Shown: in pieces, positions 17,191-25,082 of the stretch
Layout: each line of letters begins with the position of its first letter
Position numbering within the stretch: position 1 is the first letter of the stretch
Translations under genes and position numbers: made by a program
Notes under the pieces: model-generated
What the model was told of the DNA's origin: nothing
Databases searched by the model: none
Seen by the model: the letters and a program-made list of their open reading frames with translations, nothing else
Assembly: GCF_900096565.1 (NCBI RefSeq)
Contig: NZ_FMYP01000010.1
Span: 16,083 to 80,082 of the forward strand
Reading direction: 5' to 3'
From: Williamwhitmania taraxaci
Lineage (GTDB): Bacteria > Bacteroidota > Bacteroidia > Bacteroidales > Williamwhitmaniaceae
DNA: 64,000 nucleotides

Positions 17191-18063
17191 TTAGTTTAAT
17201 TGTTTTTTTAATTTGTTCCAAAGGTCGATTACCAATGGTTTTATGGGAGATTCTAACTCGACAATGGTTTTACCCTCAATCATTGCTGTAGAAAAGATGG
17301 AGTTGTAGGGAATTTCAGCCAAGTCGTCGATCTGTTCCTCCTTCATAAAATCCTTTATCTCTGTTGTTTTCTCTGGATTGAGATCGTACTTGTTGATAAT
17401 GCAGCCGGCTTTTATATGAAACCGTTTTATCACTGCGTTGATTCGTTTTAAATCGTGCAATCCCGACATTGTGGGCTCGGTAACCAGCACCACATAGTTG
17501 GCGCCGGACAGCGATGAAACTACGGGGCAGCCAATGCCGGGTGAGCCATCAACTAGGATAAATTGCTTGTTTTCGGCAGTTGCAAATGCTTTTGCTTCAT
17601 TTTTAACCTTTGCAACTAATTTTCCTGAGTTTTCCGCACCGATGTCTAATCGCGCATGTACCATGGTACTTCCCACTTTTGTCTTCGAGATGAATACGCT
17701 TCCCGATTTCCGTTCAACAAGGGTTAACGCATTTGACGGGCATACCTTTTCGCAGTATCCGCAACCTTCGCAGTCAAGTTCGCTAATTTTATACTGATTT
17801 TGAATAAGCGGTATTGCATGGAATCGGCATACGTCAGCGCATTTTCCGCAGTGAATACACAACTCCTGATTGATTACGGCAAGTTCGCCGCTATAGTAAT
17901 CAAAGGTTTTTCCAAAGTCGGGTTTCAACAGTAGGTGCATGTTGGCGGCATCTACGTCGCAATCGGCAATCACGGCATCGTTGCCCGCTAAAACGGCCAA
18001 TGCTGCCGTGATTGATGTTTTTCCGGTACCTCCCTTGCCCGATAGAACTACGATTTCTTTCAT
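17191..18063 (-). CDS. MinD-family ATPase with two inserted 4Fe-4S motifs (copy 1)
   Basis: A 290-aa protein with an N-terminal deviant Walker A (S-G-K-G-G-T-G-K-T), then a ferredoxin insertion at about residues 60-110 with C-I-H-C-G-K-C-A-D-V-C and C-E-G-C-G-Y-C-E-K-V-C-P, then the rest of the MinD fold (D-G-S-P-G-I-G-C-P switch region). Ferredoxin-inserted MinD ATPases occur in pairs in anaerobes and are components of the Desulfovibrio ORP complex. The probable role is ATP-driven assembly or transfer of a metal cluster with the NifX-like neighbours. The start overlaps the stop of copy 2 by 4 bases (ATGA), showing translational coupling. Confidence 0.92.
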   Translation of the reverse strand: MKEIVVLSGKGGTGKTSITAALAVLAGNDAVIADCDVDAANMHLLLKPDFGKTFDYYSGELAVINQELCIHCGKCADVCRFHAIPLIQNQYKISELDCEGCGYCEKVCPSNALTLVERKSGSVFISKTKVGSTMVHARLDIGAENSGKLVAKVKNEAKAFATAENKQFILVDGSPGIGCPVVSSLSGANYVVLVTEPTMSGLHDLKRINAVIKRFHIKAGCIINKYDLNPEKTTEIKDFMKEEQIDDLAEIPYNSIFSTAMIEGKTIVELESPIKPLVIDLWNKLKKQLN

Positions 18064-18935
18064 ATTTTGTGGGCAGGTTTAATGGCGTTAATGATGGACT
18101 GGAGGGCTGTGGCTACGGACTCTACCTTGTCGTAAACTAGTTCTCCGTTTGAGTAGTATTCGGCTATTGTGCGATCGAAAGGAATTTTCGCCAGAATGGG
18201 GATTTGCTCTTTATTGCAGTATTCTTCCACATCGGCATAACCAATGCCGTAGCGATTAATAACTACGCCAATATCTTTTCTCAACTTCCGCATAGTTTCC
18301 ACCGCCAGCGTCAGGTCGTTTAAGCCAAATGGTGTTGGTTCTGTTACCAATATAACAAAATCTGCAATGTTGGTGGCCGCTATCACGGGGCAGGAGGTTC
18401 CAGGAGGACAGTCGAATATTTGAATTTGAATGTCGCTGTGTTTTTCATCGACTAGGGCTTGAGTTTGATGGATTAGCGGAACTGCTTGCTCTTCACCCAC
18501 CTCCAAGCGACTCTCGATAAATGTCAAATTGTCTGCTGATATTGTTTTGATTACCCCAATTTTGTATTGCTGCATTGGCAAAGCCTGAGAAGGGCATAGC
18601 TCGGAGCAGGCATAGCAACTGTGACACAGTTCTTTAAATACGGCAATAAAAGTTCCTAGTTGAACCACTGCATGAAACTTACAGGCGTTGCTGCAAATTC
18701 CACAGAGTGTACACTTACTCTCATCCCAAGCGGGAATCATTTTATATTGATCGGATTCGCTTTGAATTTCGCCATCGATGAAGATAAAGTCATTGGGTTC
18801 CTCTACATCGATATCGACAAGCAGCGTAGGTTGCTGTTTGCTCATAAATGCGGCAAGGTTTGTCGAAAGCAATGTTTTGCCCGTTCCTCCCTTGCCGCTG
18901 GCAATCGCAATTTTAAATGGTTTGTTTTTAATCAT
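18060..18935 (-). CDS. MinD-family ATPase with two inserted 4Fe-4S motifs (copy 2)
   Basis: A 291-aa paralogue of the next gene, with the same architecture. Walker A is S-G-K-G-G-T-G-K-T, the ferredoxin motifs are C-T-L-C-G-I-C-S-N-A-C and C-H-S-C-Y-A-C-S-E-L-C-P, and the switch is D-C-P-P-G-T-S-C-P. Paired copies suggest a heterodimer. It overlaps the CGGC gene by 8 bases upstream and copy 1 by 4 bases downstream, so the three are tightly coupled. The cofactor handled is unknown; an Fe-S or Mo/Cu-type cluster is inferred from the family context. Confidence 0.92.
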   Translation of the reverse strand: MIKNKPFKIAIASGKGGTGKTLLSTNLAAFMSKQQPTLLVDIDVEEPNDFIFIDGEIQSESDQYKMIPAWDESKCTLCGICSNACKFHAVVQLGTFIAVFKELCHSCYACSELCPSQALPMQQYKIGVIKTISADNLTFIESRLEVGEEQAVPLIHQTQALVDEKHSDIQIQIFDCPPGTSCPVIAATNIADFVILVTEPTPFGLNDLTLAVETMRKLRKDIGVVINRYGIGYADVEEYCNKEQIPILAKIPFDRTIAEYYSNGELVYDKVESVATALQSIINAIKPAHKI

Positions 18936-19371
18936 AGCGTAATCTCATCTTTTCGTCGGTCAAGGTTAGCATGATTGCTTTCTGAAGCGCAGAGGTATTC
19001 CACGTCTTCATATTTTGATGGGTCAGGTAGTATTTCTGTGGTATTGGATGAGTTCCAATAACGACCTTCATCCCATATTTTTCGGTGATAAATTTCTCAA
19101 AATGCTCAATATGGGGGCATGGAGGATATCCGACTAGAAATCCTGTAGCAAGGTGAATTACTGTGATACCATTTTTTTTCATCTCCTCGGGGGCATACTC
19201 AATGTTACCCCCGGGACATCCTCCGCAGGTTGTGTATGCAGCCAACTCAACATCTTGTCCTTCATATACTTTAAATGCCCCTTCACGTTTTTCTAACGCT
19301 CTAAAGCATTTTCCTCCAGCGCAACTATTGTATCGGTCGCAAATTATTATTCCGAGTTTAATTTTTTCCAT
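18928..19371 (-). CDS. CGGC-domain protein
   Basis: A 147-aa protein with the C-G-G-C-P-G-G-N motif near residues 49-56, an N-terminal I-I-I-C-D-R-Y-x-S-C-A-G-G-K-C segment and a Y-P-P-C-P-H motif. This matches the CGGC domain (PF08821), a Cys-rich predicted metal- or thiol-binding family of unknown role. It ends inside the first codons of the MinD/ferredoxin gene, which points to co-translation. A redox or metal-delivery role for the cluster is inference. Confidence 0.88.
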   Translation of the reverse strand: MEKIKLGIIICDRYNSCAGGKCFRALEKREGAFKVYEGQDVELAAYTTCGGCPGGNIEYAPEEMKKNGITVIHLATGFLVGYPPCPHIEHFEKFITEKYGMKVVIGTHPIPQKYYLTHQNMKTWNTSALQKAIMLTLTDEKMRLRYD

Positions 19372-19447
19372 GTCCTATCTTGTTTTATTGCACCAATCGC
19401 TTATTCGAGGGAATTTCTTACCTCTTTAGTCAACTGAATTGGTTCGA

Positions 19448-19813
19448 TTAATGAGTGCAGGTCCCATTCTCGTCATGATTGCAGTAATTTGCAGTCAAAT
19501 TCAACTTGTTTGCAATGAAATCGGACACAAGTTGTTTCGCGGGTTTTGATGGGGCACCCACAAAGGCATTAATCTTTTGCTGATTAAATAGTTCGATGGC
19601 TTTTTGGCCCATTCCACCTGCAATAACATCGGTTACACCCATTTCTGCAATCCAAGCAGGATATAATCCAGGTTCGTGTGCTGGTGGTGTTACTAGTTTC
19701 TCTGAAATAATTGCGCCATCTTTTATTTCGAGGATAGCGAAATGTTCGCAATGCCCAAAGTGAGAGCAGAGGATTCCTCCTTCAAGAGGAATAGCAATAA
19801 TTTGATTCTTCAT
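19448..19813 (-). CDS. NifX/NafY-like protein 2 with Cys/His-rich tail
   Basis: A 121-aa Nitro_FeMo-Co family protein. The N-terminal I-A-I-P-L-E-G-G, C-S-H-F-G-H-C-E-H-F and D-V-I-A-G-G-M-G-Q-K-A segments are typical of the branch with a CxxHFGxC site. Unlike its two paralogues it ends in a Cys/His-rich tail (N-Y-C-N-H-D-E-N-G-T-C-T-H) that could bind a metal. It is downstream of the peroxiredoxin and separated from it by a 12-bp hairpin. Confidence 0.9.
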   Translation of the reverse strand: MKNQIIAIPLEGGILCSHFGHCEHFAILEIKDGAIISEKLVTPPAHEPGLYPAWIAEMGVTDVIAGGMGQKAIELFNQQKINAFVGAPSKPAKQLVSDFIANKLNLTANYCNHDENGTCTH

Positions 19814-19831
19814 AATTAAATTTGTTTTTAA

Positions 19832-19868
19832 GCTAAGAACAATTTGCTGTTAGCTCATTGTTCTTAGC
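19832..19868 (-). terminator. Hairpin between peroxiredoxin and NifX-like gene, possible terminator
   Basis: A perfect 12-bp inverted repeat (GCTAAGAACAAT at 19832-19843, ATTGTTCTTAGC at 19857-19868). On the minus strand it follows the peroxiredoxin stop. The trailing sequence is AT-rich without a clean T run, so partial termination or mRNA processing is possible. Confidence 0.5.
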
Positions 19869-19882
19869 GTGTTGTTTAGATA

Positions 19883-20599
19883 TTATTTTTTTAGGATTTT
19901 CTTCAGAATGGTTTCCTTGTCAATTTTCTTTGTGCAGAAAAACCAATCTTGGCAGTGGAGACCTTCCTCTTTGCCTTCCACGCGACTCTTGGCCGCATTG
20001 CATGATCCAGCAGGCGACATAATTACGTCGTCACCGGGCCGCCAGTCGGCTGGGGTGGCAATGCCAAACTCGTCGGAAGTTTTTAGAGCAAGAACGGCCC
20101 TATATAGCTCGTCGAAGTTACGGCCAAGGCTAAGTGGGTAATATATCATCGCTCTTACAATTCCTTTTGGATCGATAATGAATACCGCCCTAACGGCTTT
20201 CGTGGTACTTTCACCGGGTTGAATCATCCCATATTTCTTTGCAACCTCCATGCTAATGTCCTCGATCAGTGGGAAATTAACCTCCACGTTTTTCATCCCT
20301 CGGTATTCAATCTTCTCCTTAATGGTACGAAGCCAAGCAATATGGCTGTAGATACCATCAATGGATAGCCCCACCAACTTGCAGTTGGCCTGACCGAACT
20401 GCTCTTCCATGCTAGCGAAGGTTATAAACTCCGAAGTGCAAACAGGAGTAAAATCGGCCGGATGGCTAAAGAGGATTACCCAACTACCCTTGTAATCGTT
20501 GGGAAAATGAATATCACCCTGTGTGGTTAGGGCTTTAAATTCGGGTGCAGCATCGCCAATGCGTGGCATCGCTACCGGTTGGTCATTCATTGTTTCCAT
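19883..20599 (-). CDS. Peroxiredoxin, Prx6/1-Cys type with C-terminal cysteines
   Basis: A 238-aa AhpC/TSA-fold peroxiredoxin that reduces hydrogen peroxide or organic peroxides. The peroxidatic Cys54 lies in D-F-T-P-V-C-T-S-E-F. The long C-terminal dimerisation region (about 160-225) is of the Prx6 type, and it adds cysteines at S-C-N-A-A-K and H-C-Q-D-W-F-F-C that could act as resolving residues. An inner Met four codons in is an alternative start. It is embedded in the metal-cluster locus and likely protects oxygen-sensitive clusters. Confidence 0.93.
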   Translation of the reverse strand: METMNDQPVAMPRIGDAAPEFKALTTQGDIHFPNDYKGSWVILFSHPADFTPVCTSEFITFASMEEQFGQANCKLVGLSIDGIYSHIAWLRTIKEKIEYRGMKNVEVNFPLIEDISMEVAKKYGMIQPGESTTKAVRAVFIIDPKGIVRAMIYYPLSLGRNFDELYRAVLALKTSDEFGIATPADWRPGDDVIMSPAGSCNAAKSRVEGKEEGLHCQDWFFCTKKIDKETILKKILKK

Positions 20600-20796
20600 C
20601 TTTCTTTAGTTTAAGTTAAAACTTAGCATCTTTATTCAGAACTTTTACTGCAATCTGATGTGTAGTTTCCTATTGGCAGAATCGGCAATTTCCTTATACT
20701 TTTGTATTGCACATCTTTTATAGGTTGATGTACAGGATGTTATGGTAATTATCAATTATGCCCCTCGGTAAAAGTTTGGTAGAATTGGTAACTAGT

Positions 20797-21033
20797 TTAC
20801 ACTCCGTTTTGACCAAATTGCCGTCCTCCACGACCTCTGCCGTTAGCTCCTCTGCCTTCACAGTTGCCTCCGTTTCTACCCCGTCGTCCCATTCCTCTTC
20901 CCTGCGTCATTTCATTTTTGTCGACAGTGGTGGGTTGTTCTTGATTTTTAGCACCAAATCCGGTGCATTTTCCCATTCTTCGGCCTGTCATAGAACCTTG
21001 TCCCATTGGGCCTTTTTGGTTAAATCCTGGCAT
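20797..21033 (-). CDS. Small Gly/Arg/Met-rich protein, DUF5320-like
   Basis: A 78-aa low-complexity protein starting M-P-G-F-N-Q-K-G-P-M-G-Q-G-S-M-T-G-R, the recognisable opening of DUF5320 proteins, followed by C-T-G-F-G and Gly/Arg/Asn-rich repeats. Such proteins are habitual neighbours of NifX-like and MinD/ferredoxin genes in anaerobes; no function is established. It lies between the peroxiredoxin and a second member. Composition is strongly biased, so similarity searches would be noisy. Confidence 0.8.
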   Translation of the reverse strand: MPGFNQKGPMGQGSMTGRRMGKCTGFGAKNQEQPTTVDKNEMTQGRGMGRRGRNGGNCEGRGANGRGRGGRQFGQNGV

Positions 21034-21058
21034 AATTATATGTTTTAGTGATGATGTA

Positions 21059-21241
21059 TTATTTCTGGTTGGTTTTTAAACGCTTTCTCTTTCCTGCGCC
21101 ACCTCCCGAATTGCGTTTTTTTCCCATTCCTGTTCCAAGAAGTTCTAACTTCTCTTTGTTTGAAGCCGTGCTACAATCTCCTAGTCCTCTGCCTGTTTTT
21201 GCTTTTTCTCCCTCAGGCCCGGTTCCATCAAGTTTTGGCAT
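21059..21241 (-). CDS. Small Gly/Lys-rich protein, DUF5320-like
   Basis: A 60-aa basic protein opening M-P-K-L-D-G-T-G-P-E-G, then K-T-G-R-G-L-G-D-C and a Lys-rich end. It shares the G-T-G-P-x-G and T-G-R-x-x-G-x-C pattern with its 78-aa neighbour, so the two are diverged copies of one family. It sits 11 bp after the third NifX-like gene and is very probably translated from the same transcript. Function unknown. Confidence 0.75.
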   Translation of the reverse strand: MPKLDGTGPEGEKAKTGRGLGDCSTASNKEKLELLGTGMGKKRNSGGGAGKRKRLKTNQK

Positions 21242-21252
21242 ATCCTCGGGTT

Positions 21253-21570
21253 TTAATGATTAAGCATCTCAATAATTTGCCCAATCTTCTTTTTTGGGTC
21301 TTTTAATACTATCATTTGAATCTTGAGACTGTCTAGCAATGGCTTGATTTTTATTCCAAATTCTCCGGAGATTATTTTGGTGGCTTTTCTGTAGGCAACC
21401 AAATGTACCGCGGCTGGGCCGATTTCCTTTTCCTTTTCCCGGTTTGGGTTTGGAAGAAACTCAAGTGCTTTTGTTTCGGTATCGTAAATTACGAAGTAAG
21501 CGCATCGGCCAAACCGTTGATCCAATGTTGATTCTAGTGTATTTCCTGTTGATGTTATGGCTACTCTCAT
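21253..21570 (-). CDS. NifX/NafY-like protein 3
   Basis: A 105-aa Nitro_FeMo-Co family protein with M-R-V-A-I-T-S-T-G, D-Q-R-F-G-R-C-A-Y-F and a later I-I-S-G-E-F-G turn. It has one Cys in the R-F-G-R-C position, which distinguishes it from copy 1. It is the first small gene after the DUF134 regulator (15 bp gap), so it is likely in the regulator's operon. Confidence 0.88.
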   Translation of the reverse strand: MRVAITSTGNTLESTLDQRFGRCAYFVIYDTETKALEFLPNPNREKEKEIGPAAVHLVAYRKATKIISGEFGIKIKPLLDSLKIQMIVLKDPKKKIGQIIEMLNH

Positions 21571-21585
21571 GCTTTACTTATATTA

Positions 21586-22164
21586 TTATGTTCTGCACCG
21601 ACCCGATTTTCGTGTAAGGTGTGAATTGCATTTTGGGCAGATTTCGTGAGCGCAAGGATATCCGGCTACGTGAACCTGTTCGTATCCGCATTGAATGCAG
21701 ATGCACGTATCCTCGCAGGTAATGGTGTTGTCTGTATTTGTTTCTGCCGATTGATCATAATTTTTAATGCTTCTGCTATTGCATAGGGGACAACTCTTGA
21801 TTTCAATCTCCCTTTCAGGATTGTTGAAGAAGCAATGGCATGATGAACAGGCGTACCAATCGCTATCGAAATATACCTTTCCTCCTTCAATGGACATTTG
21901 TCGGCCTTCGACGAATGCCTTAGCGATTTTTTGTCTGGCTGAGCTGTAAATGCGTGTAAAGGTCGGTCGGGATATCCCCATTGCCTGTGATGCTTGAATG
22001 TGGTTGCACATGTCATAATCGCAAAGTCTTAGCGCCTCGTACTCTTCAAAAAGGAGTAAGATTGGTTCTGGCTCCCCTACGATACTGGTTAATCCATAGG
22101 GTTTGAATCCCTTTATTAATGGGGGATTTAGGACTTTTCGAATGGTTTTTATTCGTGGCGACAT
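21586..22164 (-). CDS. DUF134-family HTH regulator fused to Cys-rich zinc-ribbon-like modules
   Basis: A 192-aa protein from the Met at 22164. The frame is open to 22212, but M-S-P-R is the normal family start and the longer form would overlap the operator. The N-terminal 100 residues match DUF134, with a helix-turn-helix at about 55-72 (A-S-Q-A-M-G-I-S-R-P-T-F-T-R). The C-terminal half adds Cys106/109 with Cys125/128, then a C-I-Q-C-G-Y-E-Q-V-H-V-A-G-Y-P-C and C-P-K-C pattern, which looks like metal- or redox-responsive ribbons. A perfect palindrome in its own promoter suggests autoregulation. It heads the run of metal-cluster genes. Confidence 0.88.
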   Translation of the reverse strand: MSPRIKTIRKVLNPPLIKGFKPYGLTSIVGEPEPILLLFEEYEALRLCDYDMCNHIQASQAMGISRPTFTRIYSSARQKIAKAFVEGRQMSIEGGKVYFDSDWYACSSCHCFFNNPEREIEIKSCPLCNSRSIKNYDQSAETNTDNTITCEDTCICIQCGYEQVHVAGYPCAHEICPKCNSHLTRKSGRCRT

Positions 22165-22188
22165 ATTTAAAAGAACTAATGATCGATA

Positions 22189-22219
22189 CAAATATAATGA
22201 ACCATGGTTCATTATGCAA
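22189..22219 (-). promoter_or_regulatory. Predicted Bacteroidetes-type promoter of the DUF134 operon
   Basis: On the minus strand a TATATTTG box (22189-22196) matches TAnnTTTG, with GTTG at about 22217-22220 in the -33 position and roughly 20 bp between them. The distance to the DUF134 start at 22164 is suitable. Confidence 0.55.
22194..22215. promoter_or_regulatory. Perfect 22-bp palindromic operator candidate
   Basis: The half-site ATAATGAACCA is followed by its exact reverse complement, with the centre between 22204 and 22205. It fills most of the spacer between the predicted -33 and -7 elements, a typical position for a repressor of the downstream DUF134 operon. Confidence 0.65.
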
Positions 22220-22381
22220 CTGTTTTTTCATTTTTTCCACCAATGGCTTTTCTAACATTGGAAAGGGTTTTCCTCAAAAAAGTGCAATTATGTGTATAGG
22301 TCGAATGGAGTTAACTCTAGCTTTGATTCGATTGATTTTGAGGTTTAAGTCTGTAGGTGATTATTGATTAGCTGGGAAAAT

Positions 22382-22420
22382 AAAAAAAGGGATATGGCCC
22401 TATTATATTGGCCCTATCCC
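22382..22420 (-). terminator. Rho-independent terminator of the TonB receptor gene
   Basis: The arms GGGATATGGCC (22389-22399) and GGCCCTATCCC (22410-22420) pair with one mismatch. On the minus strand a run of seven T follows. It lies just past the receptor stop at 22444. Confidence 0.8.
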
Positions 22421-22443
22421 TTGCTTGATTAGTGGTGTTCTTG

Positions 22444-24876
22444 CTAGAAGTTCAGCGGGAATACCAGCTTAAAGTCTACGTTGCGGCCCATGTTATACAC
22501 TCCGGTTCTACCGGTAGCGTTATTTGTGTCGGCATACTTTAATCGGCTGAGGTGGTTCTGATAGGCCACATCGGCAAGGTTGTTTGCAGTAATGTAAACC
22601 GAGCAGATAGTTCTCTTGCCTAGCCTAATATCACTTCCAATACCCATGTTAAGCAAGGTGTATCCTGGTGTTCTGGACTCCGTTCCGTAGGCAGCATAAA
22701 ACTTGTCTTGAGCGAGCAGTATCTCTACTCCAAACGAGACGTATGCATTGTGTAATAGCCGTCCTATCTTTTCACCATTGAAGCGCACCTCACTCTGGAA
22801 ACGCGGAGCAGGGATAAAGGGCAGATGGTGCATGGAGTCGGGTTGGTTGCGGAGCGTTCCCTCTACGTAGGAGAAGGAGTTTTGGAAGTGAATCCAATCC
22901 AGCGGGTGAGGATGGATGTCCACGGTAACTTCCCCGCCGGTAAGGTTGGCATCGCCCGATACAAATTTAAAGGCGGTATTGCCATCGTGCAGTGAATCGG
23001 CACCTGAAGAGGTGGTTAACTTCCGTAGAAAAATGAAGTTGCTTACGCTGTTACTAAAGAGGTTTACCTCTGCCGCTACGTGTTCGCTCGAGTAACCCAA
23101 CGAGTAGTCAAATTGCAGGCTGGTTTCACTTTTAAGGTTGGGATCGCCCATTTCATAGCGAAGCGTTCCCTCGTGAACTCCGTTGGAGCCCAGCTCTCCA
23201 ATGTTGGGGGCTCTGAAGCCGCGCGAAAGATTTAGCTTAGTATAAAGCCTATTCGATAGTTGGTATGTGGCGCCAATGCTTCCCGAAACGCCGGAAAAGG
23301 TGCTTGTAAAGGCATGAAAACGCTCTGTTGCATTTGGGTTGAAAGGAGAGGTTGGCTGCTCGTTCTCGTCCAAGAATAGCTCTTCACCACGCTGATGGCG
23401 CGAATCGAATCGAATGCCACCGCTGATATCTAACTTGCCGAAGGAGCGCTTGAGCATGGAAAAACCTCCAATGTCGAGGAGATTGTACTCGGGCACAAGC
23501 ACTTCCGGTCCTTTGTTTTGCGAGGTTTGGCTCATCCCATTTGCACCCACGGTAATGCTGACTCCGTTCCACTCGGGAAAAACGTAACGGGCATCGTAGT
23601 TAATGGTGTTAAGCAAAAAGTAGAGCTCATAGCTGTTTGGCTCAAGCACATTGGCAAACTCCTGTCGGCGATTTTGTTGGTAACCTACGGTTGTCTTCAG
23701 GAAACCGCCACCCACCGAAATGTTACTGTTGAGGGCTAACTTATAGTGGTATATCTGCTGAAATGGCGTTTTTGGTGTGTAGCTTAGCATGTCGGAGTGT
23801 GTAGCAACCGCTTCTCCTGCGCTGTTATCCGGCAGCACAACCATCTTTATAAACTTTCCTGTGACATCATCTCGTTCACCTTCTACTATTCCGGGCTTTA
23901 AATGGTAGGCACCAAAGTGCAGGTGCGAGTATCCCCAGCTACGGTTTACCCCAACAATCCCGCTGAACGCATCTTCACGGAATCCGGAGTTATACACGTA
24001 GCCATCGTATTTGTTTTGGTAGGCATGAGCCATTTTGTTGCTCAGGCGTAAGTTCCAAATGTAACCATTGTTGTTTTTGGCAATGTTTGTCGATTGGCCA
24101 ATTAGTCCATTGTTTGTTTGGTAGTTAGCCATTACGCTTCCTGCGATTGTCCCATCGGGAAGTGTTGGGGCCGAAATCATGTTGATAACACCGGCCATGG
24201 CATCGGAACCGTAGGCTAAGCTGGCAGGTCCCTTGATTACCTCTACGCGGTTGAGCGAGTATGCATCGATCTCAATGCCATGCTCGTCGCCCCACTGTTG
24301 GCCTTCCTGCCGAATTCCATCGTTCACCACCACTACACGGTTGTAACCTAATCCACGGATGATGGGTTTGGAGATGGCCGCTCCGGTGGTTACGCTCGAA
24401 AGTCCCGGTAGTTTGGTGATGGCCTCAATGGCGTTTACTGATGAGGATTGTAGCAATTCCTGCTTGGATATAAGGGCAATGGGAGTGGGGGTTTTGTTCT
24501 TCTCTGCTGCCTGTGCCAATCCAGTTATCACCACCTCGTTGATTTCTCGGGCGGAGTGGCTTAAGCTGAAGTCTTGATGGGTTTCAATACCAACAACCAA
24601 GGTAAATACTATTGTTTCGTAGCCTACGTAGCTAACTTGCACCAGCTGCTTTCCTGTTGGAATATTATTGAGACGATAACTCCCATTGCTATCGGTAATA
24701 GTTCCCACTTGCAGGTCGGGAATATAAATATTTACTCCGGGGAGCATTTCACCGGTTGTAGCATCGGTAATCTTGCCCAAGAGCAACCCATTTCCAAGAG
24801 CATTTCGGTCTATCGCTTGTACGCATATGGAGAGAATAAGTAAAGCAAGCAGAAATATATATTGAAGCGTTTTCAT
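22444..24876 (-). CDS. TonB-dependent outer-membrane receptor
   Basis: An 810-aa receptor counted from the Met at 24876, which directly precedes a good signal peptide; the open frame extends to 24945 but that addition is not signal-like. An N-terminal CarboxypepD-regulatory-like domain (about 30-110) is followed by the plug (I-I-R-G-L-G-Y-N-R-V-V-V and G-P-A-S-L-A-Y-G-S-D-A-M-A-G-V-I-N) and a barrel ending in a terminal Phe. The 111-aa gene encoding a His-rich membrane protein is upstream on the same strand, which hints at metal or metallophore uptake, though the substrate is not proven. Confidence 0.92.
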   Translation of the reverse strand: MKTLQYIFLLALLILSICVQAIDRNALGNGLLLGKITDATTGEMLPGVNIYIPDLQVGTITDSNGSYRLNNIPTGKQLVQVSYVGYETIVFTLVVGIETHQDFSLSHSAREINEVVITGLAQAAEKNKTPTPIALISKQELLQSSSVNAIEAITKLPGLSSVTTGAAISKPIIRGLGYNRVVVVNDGIRQEGQQWGDEHGIEIDAYSLNRVEVIKGPASLAYGSDAMAGVINMISAPTLPDGTIAGSVMANYQTNNGLIGQSTNIAKNNNGYIWNLRLSNKMAHAYQNKYDGYVYNSGFREDAFSGIVGVNRSWGYSHLHFGAYHLKPGIVEGERDDVTGKFIKMVVLPDNSAGEAVATHSDMLSYTPKTPFQQIYHYKLALNSNISVGGGFLKTTVGYQQNRRQEFANVLEPNSYELYFLLNTINYDARYVFPEWNGVSITVGANGMSQTSQNKGPEVLVPEYNLLDIGGFSMLKRSFGKLDISGGIRFDSRHQRGEELFLDENEQPTSPFNPNATERFHAFTSTFSGVSGSIGATYQLSNRLYTKLNLSRGFRAPNIGELGSNGVHEGTLRYEMGDPNLKSETSLQFDYSLGYSSEHVAAEVNLFSNSVSNFIFLRKLTTSSGADSLHDGNTAFKFVSGDANLTGGEVTVDIHPHPLDWIHFQNSFSYVEGTLRNQPDSMHHLPFIPAPRFQSEVRFNGEKIGRLLHNAYVSFGVEILLAQDKFYAAYGTESRTPGYTLLNMGIGSDIRLGKRTICSVYITANNLADVAYQNHLSRLKYADTNNATGRTGVYNMGRNVDFKLVFPLNF

Positions 24877-24984
24877 TTTTTTTAAGTGAATTATATAGTT
24901 AAAGGTGATAACATGAAAAGAGGGTAGCACAGATTTTATACTCAATGATTATGAGCACAAAAGCAGACACACCAATACTTCACA

Positions 24985-24998
24985 TGTCACCTGACATA
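24985..24998. promoter_or_regulatory. Short inverted repeat upstream of the TonB receptor
   Basis: ATGTCA and TGACAT are separated by two bases. The position between the His-rich gene and the receptor would suit an operator, but the repeat is short and could occur by chance. Confidence 0.25.
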
Positions 24999-25082
24999 TG
25001 TTGTGATGGAGATGCAAAGGAAGAATAACCAATCCTCTGCAAGAGGTGGTTAATCGTAATTTTGTTGCTTAGTAAATAGTGG

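Noticed and set aside
16839..21570. Nitrogen fixation genes suggested by NifX-like proteins
   Set aside because: No nifHDK or other nif genes are present, and the same family is common in non-fixing anaerobes.
24985..24998. The ATGTCA/TGACAT repeat as a confirmed metal-regulator box
   Set aside because: It is only 6 bp per arm and found once; kept as a low-confidence site only.
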